Of a stretch of DNA of 64,000 nucleotides, positions 22,982 to 32,179 are shown in pieces. Source of the DNA: Neocallimastix lanati (nom. inval.) (lineage: Eukaryota > Neocallimastigomycota > Neocallimastigomycetes > Neocallimastigales > Neocallimastigaceae); the NCBI GenBank assembly GCA_016946835.1, contig JACVTC010000144.1, forward strand, positions 159,001 through 223,000. Direction: 5' to 3'. The notes beneath the pieces were generated by a model. That model was not told where the DNA came from and searched no databases. It saw only the letters and a program-made list of their open reading frames with translations. Each line of letters begins with the position of its first letter. Position 1 is the first letter of the stretch. A program made the translations under genes and the position numbers.

Positions 22982-23222
22982 AATAGTAACCGTGGCACAC
23001 GCGTGGCATGACACCTTTCAAGAGGTAAGCTGCACGTCAGACAGTGTGTACTATCAGATTGCACGATTATTATAATTTAATAAATGATTAATAATAATAA
23101 ATAATTAATAATTTTATTAGTTAAAAGATTTATTTTTTTTAATTTTTTTTTTATTTTTACTTTTTATAACAATTTATACATTACGAGGTTTAGCATTCTA
23201 TAGATACAATAAATTTTATTTA

Positions 23223-24140
23223 ATGAGAACATCCAGTACTTCCAGTACTCCAACAGAGAGTACTCCAGAAAGTAAGCTTAGCTTCCGAGAATTAAAGAAA
23301 GAATTAAAAGATTTTGAAAAGCTTACTAAACAAAACCTTGACATCAACTCCTGGGCAAATGAGTTAAAGGCATGGATAAAATACCAACATATCAAGGATC
23401 CTGAAACTATTTTTACTGCTTGTATATTAACGGCTTCTGGAGAACCAAGAGAAATTATCCAAGAACTAGAAGATGGAAATGACCTTACTGAAGATGAAGA
23501 TTCTGATTTCGATAGCGATAGTGAAGGAGAAGATGATGAAGAAAGTGAATCTACTACCACCTACCCAAGCCTTGATGTAATCATAAATCATCTGAAGACT
23601 TTCTATGGACTTAAAGAAGATCAAACCAACTTGTTACGAGAATTGCGTTCCATGAAAATAAAGAAGAACGAGAAAGTTAAAGATTTTAATGTCCGTTATA
23701 GATCTTTGTACCATAAATTGGATAAAAAGAGAAGAAGAAAAATTAGTGTTTTAGATTATGCAGATTCCTTAACCAATAATCCTGACGCATGGAGAAGGGT
23801 TATGCTTAAAGACAATATTTCTATTACCAAAGCATTCGCTATAGCTGAAAAAGTTGATCGTTTATCTATTAAAAATAGTACTGAATATTATGATAAGATT
23901 CGTTACAATCTCCTTAACTCTAAAAGTAATTTTAATAAGAACATTTCAAATGATTTTAACAAACCAAAAAAATACAAAAATGTATCTATAGAAAATCTCA
24001 CTAACAAGATGAAAGAAATGAAAATTAGTACTTGCTGGTTTTGTAGCAATGAAGGACATACCAAACGAAACTGTCCTAAATTAAATTCTATATTGGAAAA
24101 TAACCGCAAGAAGTTTTATGAAAATTATTTAAACCACTAA
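23223..24140 (+). CDS. gag: C1 Gag (305 aa)
   Basis: Structural Gag of C1. ATG at 23223 (MRTSSTSSTPTES). Charged helical capsid-like region (FRELKKELKDFEKL...LRSMKIKKNEKVKDFNVRYRSLYHKLD) related to A1 Gag; acidic stretch DEDSDFDSDSEGEDDEES near 95-115; CCHC knuckle CWFCSNEGHTKRNC at 271-284. The ORF ends at TAA 24138-24140, four bases after slippery TTTAAAC. Near-identical but frameshifted copy in C2 (44665). Intact. Confidence 0.94.
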   Translation: MRTSSTSSTPTESTPESKLSFRELKKELKDFEKLTKQNLDINSWANELKAWIKYQHIKDPETIFTACILTASGEPREIIQELEDGNDLTEDEDSDFDSDSEGEDDEESESTTTYPSLDVIINHLKTFYGLKEDQTNLLRELRSMKIKKNEKVKDFNVRYRSLYHKLDKKRRRKISVLDYADSLTNNPDAWRRVMLKDNISITKAFAIAEKVDRLSIKNSTEYYDKIRYNLLNSKSNFNKNISNDFNKPKKYKNVSIENLTNKMKEMKISTCWFCSNEGHTKRNCPKLNSILENNRKKFYENYLNH

Positions 24141-24180
24141 AAGGGAGTAGAAGCACTCCCATCGTCAAAAAAATTGCTTC
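24128..24180 (+). promoter_or_regulatory. C1 predicted -1 frameshift signal with pseudoknot
   Basis: Slippery T TTA AAC (24128-24134) in the gag frame, 8-nt spacer containing the stop TAA, stem GGGAG/CTCCC (24143-24147, 24156-24160) with 8-nt loop. Loop GAAGCA (24150-24155) is exactly complementary to TGCTTC (24175-24180), making an H-type pseudoknot. TTTAAAC is a proven slippery site in other -1 frameshift systems. Pol has no in-frame ATG until about 24518, so frameshifting is the natural way to make it. Confidence 0.85.
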
Positions 24181-27100
24181 AGTCTGCCATCGTCCCAAAA
24201 CAGTTGACTTAAAAGAAGATGATGATTATGAAGAAATTGCTTATTTCCAAGAAGGTACTACTACGGATTATTACGAAGATTTTGATGATGAGTCGGATGG
24301 TTCCAAAGAATTGGATTACTTAGTAAACGTTATAAAGAGAAAGGCAAATCCTAAAGATGAAGAGACTAGTGACCAAAGAGGAAAGAGGGTTCACCGTAGT
24401 CTAAGAGATGATCCTAAGCCAATAGTTACTCCAGGTTTACGAAAACAAAAAGAAAATCAATTAAGGGGAACATCGCGACCAGTCAAAAAGCCAACAACTC
24501 AATTACATCCTTCGATTATGGCTCAACCCAGAATAGAGAAAGAAAAGAGGATTGAGAAAGAGCTAAGAGATAAGGAAAGAGCTAGTACTAGTACTTCTGT
24601 GGAAAATAATAAAAATAGTAATGTTAATATTATTAATGAAGAAACCTCTCAGGAAGGAAATAATTCTAAACAAACTTTAAATAAATTAATTCAAGAAAAA
24701 TCATCAGAAAAGTCAACTGAAATTATGCCAACTAGAATTCCAAGAAGAATACAAATGCAAACTGATTGTGATAGTTATGACGTGATCAAAGATTTAAACT
24801 CCAGTAATTGCAATATTACATTTGGACAATTATTGGACGTTGCTCCAAAGATACGGTCTCAAGTATCACAAGGACTTAAATTAGAAAAGAATAATACTAA
24901 AATTTCAGGTGCAGTGGATAATATGTGTGCTACTACAATAATAACGAACAATATAGATCATACATATAAAAGTAAACATCATGAACCACAAGAAGATGAT
25001 ATTGCTATGGTTGATGTAATAGTAGATGGAGTTCGTGGTAAGGCTTTAATAGATTCATGTAGCAACTTAAGTATTATCACAAAGCAATTTTTAGATAAAT
25101 TACCTTATCAGTATGAACCTATAGGAGTTAGTGCAGGACGAATACGTTTAGCAACGCTGAATGATGATTACTCAGAAGATGTGTTAATCAAAGTTCCCGT
25201 AAAAATTAATGAACTAGAACTACTTGTTACGTGTAGAATTATAGACAAGGAGGATCCATTCTATGATATATTAATCAACCTCAAAACTCAAATTGATAAC
25301 CAGTTATTTATACATCCAATTAGATATAGTCTTTGTCGATTTAATGATCAAGGTTTAATTGAAGAAATTGCACCTATTAATAATGAATATGATGACGAAG
25401 AAAAATTATTATGTGTAATCAAAGCATTGAATCACCAAGAAGCTAAGCAACAATTGAAAACGATTGAAGGATTACCACCCATAAAATATATATATGACAC
25501 AGTTTTTCAAAGTACAATTAATTCAAATTATAGAGAAGCTATTACTAAATTACTTGAAGAATATATTGATATAATTGCAACTTCTTCTGAAGAATTAACA
25601 CCTTCAGATTTATCACCACACAAAATTATTCTTAAGGAAGGTGTTAAACCTATTAAACAAAAATTTTATCGACTTAGTAAATTAAAAACAGATATCTTAA
25701 AAGAAGAATTAACCAAACTCATATATAAACGATTAATTGAACCTTCATGTTCAGAATGGTCATCACCAGTAGTACTTGTGCCTAAAAAGAACGGTAAATG
25801 GCGCCTGTGTATTGACTATAGGAAAGTAAATGAAGCAACTAAGAAGGATTCTTATTCTTTACCAAATATTGAGGAAATTTTTGATAGCTTAGATGGAGCA
25901 AAAATCTTCTCAACATTAGATCTTTATTCCGGTTATCATCAAATATTAATGGATGATGATAGTGTTGAAATCACTACCTTTACAACTAAGTTCGGAAACT
26001 ACCAATTCAAGGTAATGCCCTTCGGTTTAACAGGTGCTCCAGCTACATTCCAAAGAGAAATGAACCGTATACTATTTCCCTTAATAGGAAAATGCGTCTA
26101 TAACTTTATAGATGATATTTTAATCTACTCAAGAACTGAAGAAGAACACCTAGAACATCTTAAACAAGTCTTAGAAATATTCAAGGAACATAAGTTAAAA
26201 ATCAATATCGAAAAGTGTTCTTTCATGCAAACTGAAGTAGAAGTACTTGGACATAAAGTATCCTCAGAAGGTTTAAGTCCATTGGAAAACAAAGTTGAAG
26301 CTATTAAAGAATGGAAGGCTCCCTCTAACATTCATGAACTTCGATCATTTTTAGGAGCCATTGGATATTATAGAAATTTTATTAAGGACTTTGCAAAAGT
26401 TACTGCTCCTCTCTGCACTCTATTAAGAAAAGGTATTAAGTTTGAATGGAAAAAGGAACAAGAAGAAAGTTTTAAAATTCTTAAGGAAAGATTAATCAAT
26501 GCCCCAATATTAAGATTTCCTAGATTTGATAGAGAATTTATTATAAGAACAGATGCTTCCTATGATGGAATAGGCGGTGTGCTTTTACAAAAGGATGATG
26601 AAACTGGAAAGGAGCATCCGGTTCATTATATTAGTAGAAGTTTATCTAAATCGGAAAAGAATTATGGAATTACGGATCTAGAAGGTGCTGCTCTAATTTA
26701 CTGTATTAATAAATTAAAATCTTATATTATGGGAAATCCTAAGCAAACTATAGTATATACAGATCATAGACCATTAATCGGATTACTTAAAAGTAAGGAA
26801 CCACAAAATTCTCGTCATACTAGATGGTGTTTGACTGTCAGTATGTTAGGAATTGATTTACGATATGAAACTGGAAAGAATAATGTTGTCGCAGATGCTT
26901 TATCAAGAATGAAAAATGAAAAAGAAAAAGTTGTCTTAACAACACAAATTATCAAGGAACAAGATGAAAACCTGTTTTCAAGAACCATTAAGGAATTTAT
27001 TGAAGAAAAATTTACGACAATTGATGGTGTGGACTACTTTGTTGATGGCAATAATTATAGAAAATTAGTTACAGATACAAAAGAAAAACTTCAATTAATT

Positions 27101-28129
27101 TTTCAAGCACACAGTATAGGACACGAAGGCTATTACAAGACATACCAACGTTTGAAAAAGAGCTACTATTGGAACAATATGGTTAATGACATTAAGCGAA
27201 TTATAGGTAAATGTGAAAAATGTCAATTAAATAAATCTCAACCATACCCTGAACCAACGGAAGATAAACCAACTGAAGTGGAAGGACCATTTACACACTT
27301 AGGATTGGACATTATAGGACCTCTAAGTAAAACCAGAAATAATAATCAATATATAATCGTTGTGGTTGATTATTTTACTAAATGGGTTGAGGCAGAGCCC
27401 ACTGAAAATGTTACTTCTCAGGATGTGATAAAATTTTTAATTAATGTATTTGCTCGACACGGTGTACCTCAAATTATCACTATTGATAATGGAACACAAT
27501 TTACATCAGATATGACAAAAATCTTCCTTGATTTATATGATGTATATGTTAAATTTATCACTCCATATCATCCTGAAAGCAATGGTTTAGTTGAGAATCG
27601 TAATAAAGAAATTGGAAAATTATTACGATTACTAGGACAACAACACAAAGAATGGGATGAAATTTTACCATCTGCACTTTGGGCTTTAAGAACTACTAAA
27701 AACTCAATCACCAACCATTCAAGTTTTGAATTAGTTTATGGAAGGGAGGATCAACAACCTTTTGACATTGCTGCCAGACCAACTAAGGGTATAAATAAGT
27801 CTTCTGACGAAATTCTACTGGAAAAATTTGTATCACACTACCAATGGGTAATGGAGGCCGCATCTAATATCAAAAATGCTTCGAAGTATTGGGCTACTAG
27901 GAGAGAAGAAAAGACCAGTATGAATCAAGCTAAAAGAATAAAACCAGGTGATTTAGTACTAGTAAGAAACTTTAATCGAACTAAATTAGAACCTTACTTT
28001 GTTGGACCTATGAAAGTGGTAAAGAAACAATTCAATACAGTCACTTTAGCTGATCCTGCTACTAATATACAAATGAATCGTAATGTTCATTTGAAAAATA
28101 TTGTCAAGTTTAACTCAGCTTCTACCTAG
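24134..28129 (+). CDS. pol: C1 Pol polyprotein (protease, RT, RNase H, integrase)
   Basis: Open in the -1 frame from 24122; translated after frameshift at 24134 (PLKGSRSTPIVKKIA...). No ATG near its beginning; the codon at 24311 is TTG. Counting from 24134: protease ALIDSCSNLSII ~305 (Cys replaces Gly of the active-site triad, as in A1); RT VMPFGLTGAPATF and FIDD ~656; RNase H RTDASYDGIGG ~804; integrase HHCC (HSIGHEG...CEKCQ) ~992-1032; D (GLDIIGPL ~1058), D (IDNGTQF ~1116), E (VENRNKEIG ~1152); GPY/F (YFVGPMKVV ~1288). No chromodomain. About 1330 aa, normal length. Sister copies: C2 (decayed) and G1 (truncated). Confidence 0.94.
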   Translation, partial: PLKGSRSTPIVKKIASVCHRPKTVDLKEDDDYEEIAYFQEGTTTDYYEDFDDESDGSKELDYLVNVIKRKANPKDEETSDQRGKRVHRSLRDDPKPIVTPGLRKQKENQLRGTSRPVKKPTTQLHPSIMAQPRIEKEKRIEKELRDKERASTSTSVENNKNSNVNIINEETSQEGNNSKQTLNKLIQEKSSEKSTEIMPTRIPRRIQMQTDCDSYDVIKDLNSSNCNITFGQLLDVAPKIRSQVSQGLKLEKNNTKISGAVDNMCATTIITNNIDHTYKSKHHEPQEDDIAMVDVIVDGVRGKALIDSCSNLSIITKQFLDKLPYQYEPIGVSAGRIRLATLNDDYSEDVLIKVPVKINELELLVTCRIIDKEDPFYDILINLKTQIDNQLFIHPIRYSLCRFNDQGLIEEIAPINNEYDDEEKLLCVIKALNHQEAKQQLKTIEGLPPIKYIYDTVFQSTINSNYREAITKLLEEYIDIIATSSEELTPSDLSPHKIILKEGVKPIKQKFYRLSKLKTDILKEELTKLIYKRLIEPSCSEWSSPVVLVPKKNGKWRLCIDYRKVNEATKKDSYSLPNIEEIFDSLDGAKIFSTLDLYSGYHQILMDDDSVEITTFTTKFGNYQFKVMPFGLTGAPATFQREMNRILFPLIGKCVYNFIDDILIYSRTEEEHLEHLKQVLEIFKEHKLKINIEKCSFMQTEVEVLGHKVSSEGLSPLENKVEAIKEWKAPSNIHELRSFLGAIGYYRNFIKDFAKVTAPLCTLLRKGIKFEWKKEQEESFKILKERLINAPILRFPRFDREFIIRTDASYDGIGGVLLQKDDETGKEHPVHYISRSLSKSEKNYGITDLEGAALIYCINKLKSYIMGNPKQTIVYTDHRPLIGLLKSKEPQNSRHTRWCLTVSMLGIDLRYETGKNNVVADALSRMKNEKEKVVLTTQIIKEQDENLFSRTIKEFIEEKFTTIDGVDYFVDGNNYRKLVTDTKEKLQLIFQAHSIGHEGYYKTYQRLKKSYYWNNMVNDIKRIIGKCEKCQLNKSQPYPEPTEDKPTEVEGPFTHLGLDIIGPLSKTRNNNQYIIVVVDYFTKWVEAEPTENVTSQDVIKFLINVFARHGVPQIITIDNGTQFTSDMTKIFLDLYDVYVKFITPYHPESNGLVENRNKEIGKLLRLLGQQHKEWDEILPSALWALRTTKNSITNHSSFELVYGREDQQPFDIAARPTKGINKSSDEILLEKFVSHYQWVMEAASNIKNASKYWATRREEKTSMNQAKRIKPGDLVLVRNFNRTKLEPYFVGPMKVVKKQFNTVTLADPATNIQMNRNVHLKNIVKFNSAST

Positions 28130-28152
28130 CTTGAGTCTTAGCGGGGGCATCT
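28130..28152 (+). other. C1 polypurine tract
   Basis: GAGTCTTAGCGGGGGCATCT immediately precedes the 3' LTR. The same string precedes the 3' LTRs of C2 and (with G for the last T) G1. Confidence 0.65.
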
Positions 28153-28940
28153 TAATACAGAATGAACAAATAATACTAATTGTGCTAGAATAATATAAAT
28201 TATTCTAACCTTATAGATTATTCTATTCTATATAATTGGAACTTTCCAATATTCTTCAAATATTACTAAATAGAAATCTTAAGTTAATAAATCACTAATT
28301 AACTTATAATTCCTTTTTGAATTATCGATCCGATTCCATTATAATGTATTAAAAATCTTTAACCAAGAATATTGTCCTTGCCCACTTAATATATTAATAT
28401 TATATTTCTTTTGTATTATGTTATATTGAAAATAATCAAATCTATTTAATTAGTTATTAAAATTTTCGTTATCAATTTAAATTTATTTTTAATTACTAAA
28501 TTTAACTAAACCACAATAAAATATTCTGTATAATCTCTTTATTTTTATTTTATATATATTAGTATTAAACTATTATTAAATAATTAATAATTCAATAATA
28601 TATAACTACTATTTATAACAATAATATTATTAACTAAAATAATAATTCAATTTCAATTTAAATGTTTTATTTATAAAAATAATTAGTAATTAGTTTATTA
28701 AAAAAATAGTTAGGCTTTACAAATTTTAATTTGATAAAAAAATATAAATACATGTAATTTTAGTGAAATAAAATATAATCAATAACTTTCTTTTTATTAA
28801 ATAAATAATTATATTATTATTTTTTCTTTTATAAATTTAAATAAATAAATATTGATTTTAAAACAAATTATTTTTTTTATTGTAATTTTATTATTTGTGT
28901 TAATTATTATTATATTCCTAAAATTATATGAACCATACCA
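28153..28940 (+). repeat. C1 3' LTR
   Basis: 788 bp, TAATACAG...ATACCA, followed by ACTT and directly by solo LTR E1. Confidence 0.93.
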
Positions 28941-28944
28941 ACTT

Positions 28945-30002
28945 TGGTAAAGAATGAATTAATAACCTTTATTTTATTATTAATAATTCTTTACTAAATT
29001 GTACTTTCCTATATTCTTGATAACCTAAACTTAATAATAAAATTTAATTTATTTTGATATAAATTAATTTTAACTTGTAAATAATGTAAATAAATTTTAA
29101 TTAATTATTTTATTGTTATATTATTAAATATATGTATATTAAAATACAATTGTAAATATTAAAATTATACTTTTAAGATACTAAACTATTAAAACTATTA
29201 ATTAAATATTATTATAAAAATTATTATAAAATTATTAAAATTATTAATTAAATATTATTATAAAAATTATTATAAAATTATTAAAATTATTAATTAAATA
29301 TTATTCTAAAAATTATTATAAATTATTAATATTATAAAATTATTAAAATTATTAAATATTATTATAAAAATTTATATATTATTACTATTAAATATTATTA
29401 TAAAATTTTTAAGATTATTAATTAAATTTATTATTAAAAATTATTATTAAAAATTTTTACTTATTATAAAAATTATTATTTAAATATTATCAAATTTATT
29501 AATTAAATATTATAAAAATTTTATTTTATTTTGAAAATAATTACAAGTATTATTTAAAATAATTAAAGATTATTAAATTTATTATATTAATCTTTAAAAA
29601 CAATTTATTTAACTTAAAAATATCAAAGAAAATAGTAAAAACTATTTTCTATATATTTATTTTATAATTATTTTTAATTAAATTATATTTGAATATTATA
29701 TTATTATATTTATAAAAATTAAAACAAAAATGAATTATTGATATAAAATTAATTCAATAATTCTATAAAATTACTTAAATTATAAACAATTAATTATACT
29801 TTAAATTTATAAAAAAATATAAATATTGTAACAATTTCTTAAAAATTAAATATGTGTACTTTAAATACTAAAATTTTATATTAATAAAAAAATAAATAAC
29901 TTTTAATAAAGAATTATTTTTTTTATTTAAAATCAAAGCAGGGTAATACCCGTCCCCCCCTGCTTGATTTTAAATATCTATGTGTCAACCCCGAGTCTAC
30001 CA
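28945..30002 (+). mobile_element. E1: solo LTR (TGGTAA...CTACCA)
   Basis: 1058 bp, inverted ends TGGTA/TACCA, related to LTRs of C and G (AAGAATGAATTAATAA start). Left flank ACTT; right flank AATT, one mismatch. Near its 3' end a stem of 14 pairs with one bulge (29929-29943 with 29958-29971) encloses GGGTAATACCC-type sequence and a C7 run. A second copy is E2. No ORF of note. Confidence 0.85.
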
Positions 30003-30008
30003 AATTTG

Positions 30009-31006
30009 TGTAAGAATCTATAATTATTTTTAACAAAATAATTATATTTTCTTAGTTAGGTTATAATTAATATAACTTTTATTTAACTCATATTTCATTT
30101 ATACAATTAATTATAATTAATAATTTATTTAATTATATATTAAAATTTTATTTAGTTTAATATTAAAAATTTATTTAATTAAATAATTTTTATACATTTA
30201 AAATAATATTAAATTTATTTAATTATTCACTTAATTATTAAATTTATTAGTTTTAGTTTTCTCTCACTTATTAAATCATAAACTAAAACACTATTCTGTA
30301 TTTTATCATGTATTCTGTATTCTATCATGTATTCTGTATTGTATTAATCATGCATTTTATTATTAATGTATTGTTTTATATTTTTTATGTAAAGTTCTAT
30401 AAAATAGAACTAAATAGATTAAATTTTAAATTTTATGATCGAAATAATTTTCATTATTTTATTCTTTTATTTTCGATCATTATATTAGATTAAGTAATCG
30501 GTTAATTAAGATTTTTCCAATTACTTCTTAAAAGTAATCGGTTTTACTTAATTAATGCGATGATCGATATGGATAGAATATCGATCAAAAAACTTATCTA
30601 GGTTTTCTTCTAGTCTTTTCCTAGATAAGAGATTTGTTAAGATTAGAACCCCTTTTGATTTTAACCTTATTTTGACAAAAAAGTATAAATAAGGCTCTTG
30701 AGTTCTCTTTGAGAAATCAAGAGTTATTATTATAACAATTATAATTTAATAATAATAACAATAAGTTTTAACATTTAAAATTTTTAATAAAAAATAAAAC
30801 AAATTATTTTAATAAAACAAATTTCATAATTAAAACTTTTCCTTATCAATTTTAGTGTTTCGTCTATTATAATTCGTTATAATAAACTCGATAATTAGAA
30901 AGAACCATAGGTAAGTATGATTCTTTTCTAAACCTTTAATATTAGCAGTTAGAGCTAATATTAATGATTAATAATTTAATTATAATTTTTTAATTAAATT
31001 ATTACA
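30009..31006 (+). repeat. F1 5' LTR
   Basis: Start hairpin 30011-30054; U3 pseudoknot 30593-30648; TATAAATA 30684-30691; then hairpin CTCTTGA..TCAAGAG and self-primer donor AAGAGTTATTAT (30719-30730); U5 hairpin of 14 perfect pairs (30969-30982, 30991-31004). The small ORF at 30308 occurs in both LTRs and is not regarded as a gene. Confidence 0.92.
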
Positions 31007-31018
31007 ATAATAACTCTT
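31007..31018 (+). other. F1 self-priming primer-binding site
   Basis: ATAATAACTCTT lies directly after the LTR and complements AAGAGTTATTAT (30719-30730), 28 bases after the TATA box. The B1 site starts with the same 12 bases. Confidence 0.75.
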
Positions 31019-32179
31019 CTTAGTATAGTTTAATAGAATAGTTAATTAATTTAATAATATAATTAATTTCTAGAATCAAGTAGTACAAAATAATTTAGTG
31101 TAGTACAATAAAAATTTTTATGATTAATAATAAATAAAATAATATAAATTATATAGAATAATCTAGAAATTAAAAAAATAAATTAATATATAGTAAATAA
31201 ATTAAATATTAAAATATAAGTAGATAATATTAGTAAATCAGATCAAAAATCATTAATTAATAATTTAGTATAGAAATTATAAGAATAAATTAATATAAAC
31301 CATAAATTAAATATTAAAAAATAAGTAAATAGTAATAATTAGTTGGATAAATAATTAAAATCATAAAAAATTAAAAGAATAGATATATAGTAATAAATAA
31401 TAATAAATAATAATAAATAATAATAAATAATAATAAATAATAATAAATAATAATAAATAATAATAAATAATAATAAATAATAATAAAATAATAATAAATA
31501 ATAATAAAATAATAATAAATAATAATAAATAATAATAAAATAATAATAAATAATAAATAATAATAAATAATAATAAATAATAATAAATAATAATAAATAA
31601 TAATAAATAATAATAAATAATGATAGTAAATAATAAATGATAAATGATAAATGATAAATGATAAATGATAAATAATAAAAAAAATTAAACAACAATAAGT
31701 AGCAATAATAAAATAAATAATAACAATAATAAGAACACATAAATACACTAACATATGTTTACATGATTTTAGGGAAATAGAACTGGAAGAAGTAGGCCAA
31801 GGAAACAATATAGAAGAACCAAGACTTAGTACAGACCTTAGAAGCAGAAGTGTGTTAGCATCTAGGTAACAGTTTCCGGATTAAGTTTATCTGTCACAGG
31901 CAGCGATCTGGGCAGCTCTGGACTGGCCTATCCGATGTGTGGTAGGTTGCAATCGTGGTGTACGCGGGAACATGACACCAGTAATAGGCAAGCTGCTCCC
32001 GTCATTAAGTACATACTACTGTTTACTGCTAACGTGCTTCTGGAAAATCGTCTGGAAATGCTTGAGTATTTTCTTATTCAACTGTTTTCTTTCGCCAAAA
32101 CTTCCTAACTATGACCTTATAATCATAATAAACATATATATATATTTCATAGTTAATATAATTTATAATTTAGGTAAAA
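31019..32179 (+). other. F1 long leader: AT desert, decamer microsatellite and conserved leader block
   Basis: About 360 bases of featureless AT-rich DNA, then a TAATAATAAA decamer array (31391-31623), a TAAATGA heptamer array (~31633-31672), and a GC-richer block (31840-32110). Within it TTTCCGGATTAAGTTTATC (31873-31891), GCTCTGGACTG (31915-31925) and CGTGG..TACGCGGGAACATGACACC (31953-31979) match the C1/C2 leader. No convincing gene. Confidence 0.75.

Larger units (their letters stand above)
15139..28940 (+). mobile_element. C1: full-length gypsy element with gag and pol, split by D1
   Basis: LTRs 15139-15927 (789 bp) and 28153-28940 (788 bp) nearly identical; termini TAATAC...ATACCA. Target duplication ACTT: 9585-9588 (left, before B1 entered) and 28941-28944 (right). 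D1 is inserted in the leader. With D1 removed, gag and pol are intact. Confidence 0.93.

Noticed and set aside
23216-23560. Ser-rich minus-strand ORF (also 44658-45002)
   Set aside because: Antisense shadow of the acidic/Ser region of C1 and C2 Gag.
30308-30493. 61-codon ORF repeated at 36688-36873
   Set aside because: It lies in the U3 of both F1 LTRs, has no recognisable motif, and is broken up in F3.
31391-31623. CRISPR-like regular array
   Set aside because: Units are 10 nt with no spacers; it is a simple microsatellite in eukaryotic retroelement DNA.
31339-31808. Tyr/Leu/Ile-rich minus-strand ORFs of 133 and 145 codons
   Set aside because: They are translations of the TAATAATAAA array.
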